64,000 nucleotides of DNA from the NCBI GenBank assembly GCA_020091685.1, contig CM034603.1:31109696-31173695 (forward strand), given 5' to 3'. This document shows, in pieces, positions 13,201-41,175 of the stretch (position 1 is its first letter; the number at the start of each line of letters is the position of its first letter). The notes under the pieces are model-generated. The model did not search any database. It had not been told where the DNA came from and worked only from the letters and a program-made list of their open reading frames with translations. The stretch is from Lutjanus erythropterus (taxonomy: Eukaryota; Chordata; Actinopteri; Lutjaniformes; Lutjanidae). Made by a program: the position numbers and the translations under genes.

Positions 13201-15792
13201 CTGATAAAAGCTTGTCAAAAACAAAGGGCATGCCGTAATATTACATTGACTGAAAGATTTACTCAGCATCATATGTGGTACTTACCCTGATAACAAAAAA
13301 ATCAGCAGCCAAGCAGTGATCAAGTAACCTAGCTAATCAGGTTTAGAGGACAAAACCGGGGACAATTAAGCCAAATGAAGGCAAAGGTGAAAAATCAGCT
13401 ATGAGCATCACAAGGGAGGGAACGGACATCTTTTAACATGTGTTGTGCCACTGTGTAATTAATGGAGAGAAAGAAACATCAAATTATTACCCGAGGTGAC
13501 ATACCTCCTCATCATCCAGGAAGCCATCGTACCAGTCTATCAAATCTGCTGGGGGCTGAGTGTATCTGAAGGAGAGCAAAACAGAGAGCACAATGTTTTT
13601 ATAGACCTGGTCCAGTGATAATTCATGCAGTGATTTTCTACATATGTGAGGATAATAATGGGAAAAAGTTTAAGTAAAACTTTTCATGATCTGAGAGCAG
13701 CATCAGAGATACATCCAAAACATTACAACTAGATTTTCCTTATACATATTAGAAACATTTCAGTAGAATATTTGCTAAGTTTTAATGTACAAAGATAAGA
13801 ATGAAATATCTCCTCTGAAAAAGGTAACTGATATCTTAAACAAAATATGCAAAATATCTAGTAATACACAATCTTTGCAAGTCTAAAAATCTTGGGCTTG
13901 GCTCAACTCTACTCACTCTTCTTTTGGTTTTCCATTGTAAAATGTTGTTGAGAGTACCTGGAACCTGGTACGTTTTTTTGGCATTATTACCTCAAGTGAG
14001 TTTCAAACTGAGTAGAGGAGATACAGTGAAGAACAGTGGAGAAAAAGCAGCCCATAAAAACTTGACATTATAAACTGACAAAGTGCAGATATTCCTCTGT
14101 TTGGTTGCCGATGTAAGGATTTCTAAAGGATAGGATATCCTTGAATTCTTCTATGTGTTTGTAATACATTATAGATGATGTGAGGAAAATTTCTCCTGTC
14201 ATCCCTATGACTATCAGCTAAGGAATCTGGATTACACACACAGGGTGTCAGTTACAGTGGAACACAAAATCAAGAAAAGTAACCGGCACCAAAAGTGCAC
14301 AGAGTCAAGTTGAGCCAAGCCGTACCATGCAGTGCAAACAAGACCATACCTTATGTACATGAAGCCGAGTGCTCTGATGTATGGAGAGTCTGTGTGAGTG
14401 ATCAGACCCATCAGCTGTTTGCGTGTCAGCTTGAGAGTAAACAGTTTGTATAGAAGACAGAAAGCAGTAGACACGATACCACCAGTCCCAACTCCACGCA
14501 CCTAAAAAGGATTTAGATATTCTGTAAAGCACATCACTGCACATTATTCACAGCTAACCCAGTAACAACAACTAACCCTTAGACAGCAATGCTCCATTCA
14601 GGAAGTACATTAATTCAAATACTAATGACTTTCGCAAATGTGTTGTACATGTTAATCATATTAATTACTATCAACAGAATGGGAAATATAAAGGGTGGGA
14701 TAGATGGGGAATATAAAAAGCACGTACTTCTCACTTACCCCTCCGCACATTCCAGTCTGGCCTGCAGTCTTTCTGCTTCCCTTTTCCCAAGGCTCAACAT
14801 GAGTCACCTGTGGCCACAAAGAGAGCAATATTAAGTTTGTTTGCATGCACACCTGTCCTCTCCATCTCCCTTATGACTTATATTAGAAGCTTCATAAGAA
14901 ATGCCGAGGCCAAGTGTTTACATGAGCAAGTAACAGGCAAGACCCTTTAAAGCCACGGTTTCATTAAATTTAAAGCCAATTTCCTAATGAAACTTAGCAT
15001 ACTTAAGGAAACTTAACATCAAACGTGAAAATAGAGGCAAGTGCATATACCATCAATTGTAAACGTGAGTTTCAGACACTTTAATATTTTAAAGATCTGT
15101 AGTCAAACAGTGAAACTATTGTGAATATTTTCAATACATGTAATAAAGTCACTTGCTCAACTAGCCGTAACAATCCTGAATTGTCCGAATTCTGACCAAA
15201 TGTTTCCCGTTTAAACTAAACTACCAAAATAATGATACTCAAACTAACAAATTGTGCGTAAACCATGTGTAACAGTCGGTGAAACATCCTGTGCTGAACG
15301 TTATAACGGCAGCCAACTATCGCTACATTCATTGATAAAGCTTTGTCGCTTGGACGGCAGCTAAACTACAAGTTACCCACTGCAATAAGACCGGGGTTTT
15401 ACACATTTAGTAACACGAACTAAACGAACATCGTTTTGAGTCTTGAAGATAAAGGAGTTCAAAGCAGCGCCGTCTGATTTCTTGTTATTTGACGACTGCA
15501 GTACATTCCCACCACAGCAGCGCTAGCTCGACTGGACACTGGTTACCTAACTAGCATGCGGCTTAGCATTTGCTAATGTTACCTTGAAGTAGATTTCGTC
15601 CACAACTTCATGGTAGGTCTTTAGTTCATAAAGCTGGACTTTGAAATACGGCGAAGACAGCACATTTGTGAGAATCATTGGGTTAAGGTTCATAGTCTTT
15701 TCGTTGCCCCACAGGGGCAATACATTTCCATGTTTTCCTGGGGCAGGCTTGCTAACGGCCTGTGATGCTAGCTGGTTCCCGACGTTAGCCAT
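10262..15792 (-). CDS. prpf38b: Pre-mRNA-splicing factor 38B (PRP38 domain plus RS tail)
   Basis: Coding exons, 5' to 3' on the minus strand: 15792-15583, 14807-14739, 14501-14350, 13565-13505, 12253-12018, 10946-10262. They total 1413 bases, or 470 residues plus stop TAA at 10264-10262. The start is the ATG at 15792-15790 (M-A-N-V-G-N), as in vertebrate PRPF38B; the longer open frame upstream has only a TTG. Residues about 20-230 form the PRP38 domain, with recognisable N-V-L-P-L-W-G-N-E-K, T-H-V-E-P-W-E-K-G and A-L-G-F-M-Y-I-R-Y segments. The last exon encodes about 228 residues of Arg/Ser/Asp/Glu repeats typical of an RS domain, ending in S-Q-S-T-E. The protein is nuclear, and the family is linked to spliceosome activation. 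The gene converges on the FNDC7-like gene. Intron 5 (10947-12017) holds a transposon remnant. I am confident of identity because the frame is continuous through all junctions. Confidence 0.95.
11009..11875. mobile_element. Tc1/mariner-type DNA transposon remnant in prpf38b intron 5
   Basis: The left end (around 11024-11075) and the reverse complement of the right end (around 11810-11870) share a terminal inverted repeat of about 50 bases, including AAAACGTAAATAAAAACAG at both ends. Interior stretches match the copy at 44127-44838, for example GTCTGTGAAGG and the TTTTTCAGAGA region. Interior frames are broken. Assignment to Tc1/mariner rests on memory of a very common fish repeat of this type and on the weak DDE-like remnant in the second copy. 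Boundaries are approximate. Confidence 0.7.
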
Positions 15793-16334
15793 GTTAGCTG
15801 AATCCCACGCCGCCAAGCTTCGTTTACAATTAGCGTATTTCCGATTACAAATCCATCAATATTCGATTGTCAAATGTCTGTCGTTAACAATTTAGTCCGT
15901 TTAGTCGTTGCTGATGTGTGTTTAAATTGATGATAACAACTTCCCGCCGTCGTTGTAGCTAAAGTGCTGTTGCGAGGTGGAACCGGAACTGTAACGTTAG
16001 TGGTGCAGTGTGAACCGCTGCTGTACGTACATACGTCAACATGGTGGATGTCTGCTTTTCAGAATAAAAGCATTTAGTCACACACCAAATGATATAAATT
16101 TAATTTGATGACTGTACAAACAAATATATCCTAGGCTTCTGAGCAGATCATATGCAATTGTTATACACCTGTACCATAGTATACTTAAATCTGAAAAAAA
16201 GGCTTAAACACTAAATTTATTCATTTCATATAAATGTACCAATAGACGTTTAATTTGAAATGGTGTGTTTAATCAATGTAATTTTCTGTACGTTTACTTC
16301 CCTTTTTTAAAATTTATTTTACTTTATGTGTATA

Positions 16335-16346
16335 TACACACAAACA

Positions 16347-16407
<61 letters not shown>
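16335..16407. repeat. Compound (CA)n(GA)n microsatellite
   Basis: A CA-rich tract runs directly into an uninterrupted GA tract of about 42 bases. It lies in the spacer between prpf38b and fam102b. Confidence 0.97.
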
Positions 16408-16410
<3 letters not shown>

Positions 16411-16614
16411 GATGACATTACTAATTGTTCTGATCAGCTGAAATGAAACTTCTGATCTGCAAGTATTTTTTTTAAAGTGCTTTTTTGAAATATTGTACTT
16501 TCTTGTCAGTCCCTGAAATAACATGAGGACTCTATCACTAAATCCAAAGACATCTTGAATTCAATTCTTTTTGACCCATAGTAGAAAACATAATGAGCTG
16601 TTAATGAGCATCTC

Positions 16615-16755
16615 CTACAGTTTCAGCATCAGTTTATCTGTGAAGTCAACAGCCTCATCAGCTGTGGCCTTGGCCCTCAGGTCCCTCGCTATCTGGAGCT
16701 GGAGGTTGAGCTCTGTCATGTTTTGAGAGAGAACTCCTCGCTTCTTTTTCTCCAT
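16615..16755 (-). pseudogene. Unidentified coding-like fragment, 46 residues, not assigned
   Basis: On the minus strand an open frame runs from ATG at 16755 to TAG at 16615. It reads M-E-K-K-K-R-G-V-L-S-Q-N-M and continues with a Leu/Gln-rich, then Ala/Asp/Glu-rich stretch ending in D-K-L-M-L-K-L. Its composition is that of a real protein tail (amphipathic, helix-prone, coiled-coil-like), unlike the AT-rich surroundings. The frame stays open 12 codons upstream of the ATG, but in-frame TAG and TGA codons lie before that. I see no good polypyrimidine-AG acceptor just upstream. I do not recognise the family. It could be the 3' end of a processed pseudogene, a relic exon or a small gene. In human, HENMT1 lies at the matching position between FAM102B and PRPF38B, but this fragment does not look like HENMT1. 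Confidence 0.35.
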
Positions 16756-16974
16756 TTTGAACTCAACTTCAAGTACATGGTGCTCAGCCGACTACATGAT
16801 GTCCAGATCTGAACCAGGTCAAGTTCTCCATTCTCTGATGTTTTCCATTTTTTTATTTCTCATTTCTCATTGAATTATGCAGCAGTGAAATATCTCCACA
16901 TCTACTCAATGTCCTGCCACCAATTTTTGTTCCATCGTTTATGCTTTCTGGGTAAATATCTTTTTTACTAAGTG

Positions 16975-17061
16975 TTTATTTGCAAAAAAGACACTTGAAA
17001 TGTCATACAAAAGGTGATCAGGGTTATCCAGACTACATTTTTAAAATTTCACTTTTTTATT
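16975..17061 (-). terminator. Candidate polyadenylation signals of fam102b
   Basis: Two minus-strand AATAAA motifs (TTTATT at 17056-17061 and 16975-16980) lie 0.9-1.0 kb downstream of the fam102b stop codon. The intervening 17062-17983 is read as 3' UTR and contains a CA microsatellite. Which signal is used cannot be told from sequence. Confidence 0.45.
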
Positions 17062-17310
17062 TGGCCTTAAATACAATCATCATAATATAATAATATATCA
17101 TATTATAATATAACAATATAATCATAATATGCCATCTTAAAAACATTTAGACATTTTAAAAACATCATGAGCTTAAACAATTGACTGTCAGTTCAGTACA
17201 TACATAGTTTACATGACTTCTGCAGCAAATATACATTTTACGATGTAAGATTGGCACATTTACAAAATAGGTGGTAAAAATAAAGTCATTACTTTTGACA
17301 GATAGCAATC

Positions 17311-17336
17311 ATACACACACGCACGCACACACACAC

Positions 17337-17371
<35 letters not shown>
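17311..17371. repeat. (CA)n microsatellite, slightly interrupted
   Basis: About 60 bases of CA dinucleotides with a few CG interruptions, inside the inferred 3' UTR of fam102b. Confidence 0.97.
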
Positions 17372-17374
<3 letters not shown>

Positions 17375-17983
17375 CCTAATGCACCCAATATAAAAACTTC
17401 ATGGTATTTTAAATGCAGTCATCCTCCTTCACAACCAGGTGAACAAAGGTGTTTATCTGACACTCAGTGGTGCTGTAACCACTGTAAATGCCACAATGTC
17501 AGTTTTCTATTTGTTTAAATATATGAAACTTCAAGGAACGGACACAGATCCCCCCACAGCCACATACGGAACAAGTAAAACGGTGAAACAAAATCAGCCA
17601 TACAAAAGTAAAAACATGTTGGATACTTTGACATACATGGATACCCCTCAGTAGCTCAGATGTCACCATGATGGCTGAACAATAAGTGTAGAATTACAGC
17701 AGTAACCCCTCGTCTTACAGTTTTCAAGAAGAGCAACAGAAATGTCAGTAGAGCAGTTATCTCAGTCACCAAAATGTGGCCTTCACCTCCACTTCTTGAA
17801 CACCAGGGGGCTCTCCTGGACAACAGACTCTGAAGGTCAGCTCCACAGGGATTGTATAAGAGAAATTAAATCTCCTGGAGGGAGGCGGGAGCAGGTTCTA
17901 ATGGCACCTCCACTATTCAGTGTTGTGTCCCCCACATCAGTGTAATACGGCACCCTTTATGACAGGCACATGCTCCCCAAAGC

Positions 17984-36024
<18,041 letters not shown>

Positions 36025-36639
36025 TGCTTCAAACAAAGAAAAAAAAAAGAACTTTTTCTGACTTGAAAAGTGGCTGAAATAACTCAGAAGACATCAGACA
36101 GACGTCAGACATGCAGAGCATGACTTCCGCCAGCTGACACAGGAGTTCAGTGGGTGGAAAACTGTATGTATCCCACTGACGGCTGTCTGTCAGTAGCATT
36201 TATCAGTTGTGGTGTGCATGCTTTAAGTCTTATCCTCTCTACCTTTATTCTTAATTTTCACACCGTCCAAACAATATCTGACTCAAAGATAGCACTGTAC
36301 CTGAATACATACATAAAAAATAGAAACTTAAAGACAGAACGGGTTGTTAAAAACGTCCTGCCATTATTCTCTTCAAACTGTGATCAAGCCAAAAAAGGGT
36401 GGCTCGTTGTTGTGCTTTTGGTAGCAAAAGAAATATTTTCTTCAGAGAAAGGTGAAGCTTATAGTTAAGAGTTGATGGTCTTATTTCAGGAGTTTGCAGT
36501 ATAAGATGGAAGCGCTGCATGGCTCTGATGGTTGATCCGACAGGTGATCTTTGGTGCAGCAGGTGAAACATCCAGGAAGTCTTGCTCAGTAAAAAGTGAT
36601 GCAGACAACAGTGGGGAAGTGAGATAACACTATATGTAT

Positions 36640-37300
36640 ACTTACACTGGGTTACACCAACAAAGATGAATTAAATCTAAGATTAGTTCTAATCACAGTT
36701 TAGTAAAACTAAGTTTAAAATGAGTAAATCCAGGTTTAAAATCAAGTAGAGCTCTGTTGCACAACCACAAACTAATCTCAGTTTAGTAAATCTAGGCTTA
36801 GTGATGTAAATTGTATTTAAATAGTGTTGAATCAGTGTGGAGATGCCTGCTTACCAAAATGAAAATATATCAATATAAATTAGAGTGCTGTCAGGACCTA
36901 GTAAGTATAAAGAAGTAAATGTCTTGCTGCTCTATCGTCCTTAACATGACATTATTTTCTAGCTAGCTCAGGACTTAACATCACATTGTACCGTTTGCTA
37001 GTTAGCTAAAAAGTAAGTCGACCCATGAAGGCTTGGTAGATACACTTATTTTTCCTCCTTTGAGAAAAATTGTAATAATATAAGTGTAAGTGTAAGTTTA
37101 AAGTTAATACTGCATCACAGTTTGAATTGGAGTTTAAAGTTTTGGTGCAACAGATAGAAATTTAATCTAGGTTTTATAAAAACTAAACTGAGGTTTAAAC
37201 AGCAGTTTAAATTTAATCTTCCTTAATTTTAAGATAATTTAAAAATGTGCAACATAATTGAAAGTTAAGCCATAATTTAATCAGGTTTAAAAATGAATCT
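36640..37300. repeat. AT-rich repeat-like block with recurring TTTAAA/GTTTAA words
   Basis: Words such as AGTTTAGTAAA, AGGTTTAAA and GTTTAAA recur many times on both strands, and TAATCTAGGTTTTATAAAA resembles earlier segments in reverse. This looks like a decayed inverted-repeat element, but I could not define clean ends. Confidence 0.4.
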
Positions 37301-37848
37301 TTATTGGCGCCACCCAGCCATAGAGCATTAACAGTTTATCCCATGATTTTGTGCATCACTTTATATCAAGTACAACCTATGCTGTGTCAGTTTAAACATT
37401 TAAGTCCACACCCTTTAGGGGTAATTTAACACTTTTCTAAATTGTAAACACCTGCCCGAGATTGACATCAGCTCCAGTCAGCAGCTGTCGACTAAAAATA
37501 ACTGGCCCTGAGAAAATCAATAAGTTGTTAACACTGGAATACTGTGTGCATGAAGACACACGCACCTTGTGCAATGTGAAAATCACTTACTCCACATTCT
37601 GTATGGTATCTGATAATCATTTACATGTGCCTTACAGCCACTCCATATGTTTTTTACTATATATACTGTATTTATGTACTGTATATATGTTTTAATTTCT
37701 GGTTATTTATGGGTTTTGACAATGGTTACTACATGGTAACCCTTTTAAGAAAACAGTGATAACTAGTCATTGAACTGAAATATTGTTACAAATGGTGTGT
37801 TTTTCATTTTGTGTCACGTCATTTCAACACATACACAGACCTACACCC

Positions 37849-37879
37849 CACACACACACATGCACACACACACACACAA
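37849..37879. repeat. (CA)n microsatellite
   Basis: A short CA tract interrupted once by TG, in the spacer downstream of slc25a24. Confidence 0.95.
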
Positions 37880-39159
37880 CAGGACACTGTTACATTGAAC
37901 ATTTTGTCTCTTGTTCTTCCACATATCCCAGTTATGGGAAATCTTTATCTTCCATGTAAGATGACAATCTGCAATTTTGTCTTTATTATAAGTTACATTA
38001 ATGTGGACTTTAAGAAAATCAAACTGCCCGTGATTTAATGGTCGCTAATCTGAACATGCGGAAACTTTATATAGCAGTTTAAAACGGTCTTTCCTGGAAG
38101 GCTTCCTCGAGAACAATGGCTCAGCGGTGTCAAGTTTTAAGTGGGGGGTCACTGGTGTGAAGATCACTGAAATGTGTCAACAGCGCCACCTAGTGGTTAA
38201 TAAAGGCAAAATACATGGACATGTTTCCATGCAAAACTGATGTTTTTGTGTGTGTCAGTAGTATAATAGTATTCATACTATGTTTTTTCCATAATCATAT
38301 CAGTATAGGGGTATTAAACTTATTTATTTATTTGTACAGTCTAGATCCATGAAATTGACCTTAGCTGGCCCAATAAAAGTTAAAATGGGCAGCAAGAGAT
38401 GACAGAGATACTGTGACAAAGCAGACAAAATACAGACTCAAAGACCAAAAAGGAAGTTATTCCATCATGAATATGTGATTTGATTGGGGTGACATGAAAG
38501 TGGTTGGGTAAACACAGATGTTACAAATGATGATAATTAACTTCCGTTCCGTTCAGGTCAGGGTGCTGCTGTTGTGCTATTGGCTCACTGAAAAGGCTCT
38601 TCTATGCTAAATGGAATGGGACCGTAATTAGTATCATTGGTAACACCTGTGTTTACTGTTATCAGTATGGCTATGAGTGCATGAGTAGATGCACACTATC
38701 ACACAGTGATACGGTTGGCAGGTGTACTTTGGTAAAAAGAAAATAGTTCTTACATGGACAAGGTCTGCTGGGTCATGATTTGATGAAGGAACATTGTTGG
38801 TGATTTTTCTCAAATGTATTTTTGGTGCTTTGAGCACCAGAAGCTAAGTGTCATCTAGTTCCATTATGTTCAAGAGAAGGCAGACATCTCAACAGCCAAT
38901 ATCTCCAAAACCCTGCAGCTCACACTAAAACAATCTAGATGGATAAACTGCACCACAGATAAGAGGACAATATGTATTTTTGATATTTGATAACTATCCT
39001 GTTTCAACTGGGTAAAGTAAATACTATAATGTCACTTTATGTGTACATGTGTATGCATGTGTACACAATTTCTTGTGTCCCAAATGTTTACCGAGTTGGC
39101 AGCGTTTCTTCTCAGAAGACCCAGCGCTGTCATTTCTAACAACCCTCTATTTTCGAAAC

Positions 39160-39169
39160 TCTCGCGAGA
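39160..39169. promoter_or_regulatory. TCTCGCGAGA palindromic core-promoter motif
   Basis: An exact copy of the 10-base palindrome TCTCGCGAGA, a known motif of vertebrate CpG-type promoters reported to be bound by BANP. It lies about 300 bases upstream of the presumed prkab2 first-exon splice donor at 39466, which fits a promoter position. No other exact copy was noticed in the window by eye. Confidence 0.7.
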
Positions 39170-39249
39170 TTTGTACGTGTTAATTCTTTATTGTATATTG
39201 TTATTATATTACATATTATTGTATAAAAATAAGTAATTTCATGAATTAT

Positions 39250-39465
39250 TCGTACTTTTTTCTTTCTCACCGTTGGTTTAAGTCACCGCATCTCCCGACA
39301 GAAACCTGTCTGCTTGCACATTTATCGTTGACACAGAGCCGCTCGCAGCTCAGTCGCCCTGTAGTCTTGACTGTCAGACGTTAAGCGCTTGTGCGGGTGT
39401 CATTAATTTTGTCCTTGCCGCGCGCCGTAGTTGGGGCACCCTCGGGCTGCAGTTGTTGTAAAAAG
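39250..39465 (+). other. prkab2: Probable prkab2 promoter and noncoding first exon
   Basis: This GC- and CpG-richer stretch ends at a good splice donor (AAAAG then GTAAGA at 39466). The first coding exon opens with an acceptor at 41150-41151 and carries only about 24 bases before the ATG, so an upstream noncoding exon is expected. The transcription start is not determined; the left boundary is a guess. Confidence 0.5.
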
Positions 39466-40783
39466 GTAAGAGCTCCGATAAAAAACAAACTACACAATAA
39501 CAATAGCTGGCATCGGTGTTTTTTCTGTCGTTTGCACACGGGGAGGTTTTCGTCGTGTTAATTAATCGACAACGGCGTCGTAAATAAGACGAACAGCTTT
39601 CTAGTTGTTAGCTAGAAAGTGTCAGCTAGCAGCTAGCTAACTGAAGCAGCAGCTAAAAATATTCCCCTGTAGAGGAGCTCTGAGGTGGACACAGCTCACA
39701 AACAGCTAGGACAATTTGTAGGTTACAGCTGTGAAGTTACATGTACTGACTGCTTTTGATAAATTGCATATTTTTGCTAGTTTGAAGTTGGACTTGTTGC
39801 TCGTTCAGTAGCCGGTGGGCGTTAACGTTAGCTCTGTGTTATGTCTGACAGGATGATTGTCTCAACGGTAAGCGGCTGTTGTCTGATCTCTTGTAGCAAG
39901 TTCACAGCTAACATACAGGAGACAGTATTGTCTCAGTCACCTGCTGGTACCTGAGGCCGTCTAGTCTGCTGATAAGCCTTTTAGTATTTCTGTGAAAGCT
40001 GTTAGCTAACCTCTACAGGAGAAGCGGTCTGCGGTTCATCATGGTTGCATTTAATGTATCTGTAAAATGGTTCCATTTGCAAGTGTTAAGGTGGTGTTTG
40101 CTATTTGCTATTTTAAATTGGCCACATGTCAACCTTATCGTTTGCATTTCCTGTTGTCGACCCCGATATTGTGTCACACATCACTGCAGTACGTTATCAT
40201 TTCACTTTCATAACAACACTCAAGAGGCACAAACAGGGGCTTTGCAATGGCTTTTATACATAATCCATATCTTGCAGACTGATATTTTATGTGTAATCTT
40301 TTGTCAGTACTTTTAAAAGGTTTTGTATTTATTCACACAGCAAGAACCTGCACAACAAAACATTTTGGGCCTTTTCAGACCAGTGTCTTATTAATGTTAA
40401 TCAATGACCTTATCACCTTTTGACGTTTTTCTTTTTTTTTCTTCTTTTTTTTTTGGATAACAAAATTCCCTGATTTCACTGTCTTAAATATGAATAATTT
40501 CTGGATTTGTTACTTCTGTTAAATTTCTTTGGGTTGTGGACAAAACTAGACATTATATGATGGGAGACTGGGCTTTGGGACACACTGATCCTATTTTTCA
40601 CCATTTTCTGACATTTTATAGACCAAACAACCAATTGATTGTGATTCTGGGCTTTTTTTTTCCTTAAAATGTGACTTAAAATGATCATGCCATACATGCC
40701 ATTTAATTGATTTAACAACCAATCGTCACAGCTGTACAATAAAATTAAAGGTACTTACTTGTTTTGTACCCACAAGAAGTAGA

Positions 40784-41126
40784 GTAGGGCAATACAGACA
40801 AATTAAAATATCAAGATATTTTTAACCTCACAATATTTATCAATCAATACTGGAACAATGTTGTAGGGATGAATAATGGTGCTTTTTATAAAATGTTAGC
40901 ACAATGAGATTTTTTGATAAATAATCATCAGTAATGTGACCAAGTGGGTAAAGGCAACAACTAGAACAACAACTAGAACAGTCTGGTAAGTTCAGACAAT
41001 TGAATCACTTCAGTGTAATGTAGTCTTTAAAACCAGGAAAAGACAACACTTTAACTATATCAAAATGTAATAATATGTAATATCTAAGATGATGTCAATA
41101 TGTTATCAATTTATTGCCCAGCCTCA
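40784..41126. mobile_element. MITE-like repeat, copy B, in prkab2 intron 1
   Basis: It starts AGTAGGGCAATA and ends TATTGCCCAGCCT, imperfect inverted ends. The interior matches copy A at 25641-25950 in several blocks, including CTTTAAAACCAGGAAAA. It stops about 25 bases before the splice acceptor of the first coding exon. Confidence 0.65.
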
Positions 41127-41175
41127 ATAAAACCTTGTCTTTTCTTTCTAGTAGCACCATTAATAGTGAGGCATT

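Larger units (their letters stand above)
15793..16974. other. prpf38b upstream region and spacer to fam102b 3' end
   Basis: The 15793-16030 part is the likely prpf38b promoter and 5' UTR on the minus strand; I see no clear TATA box. 16060-16330 is AT-rich with nothing recognisable. A compound microsatellite (16335-16407) follows, then a coding-like minus-strand fragment (16615-16755). The rest is AT-rich and featureless to me. Confidence 0.5.
36025..39159. other. slc25a24 3' UTR and intergenic spacer
   Basis: No further exons are apparent. The 3' end of slc25a24 is uncertain: an ATTAAA variant occurs at 36670-36675, and AATAAA occurs only at 38199-38204 and 38372-38377. 36640-37300 is a repeat-like AT-rich block and 37849-37879 is a CA microsatellite. 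Open frames here are short and have no recognisable protein character. Confidence 0.5.

Noticed and set aside
15793-15816. A longer start for prpf38b, eight codons upstream
   Set aside because: The upstream codon is TTG, not ATG. The ATG at 15792 gives the M-A-N start seen in vertebrate PRPF38B.
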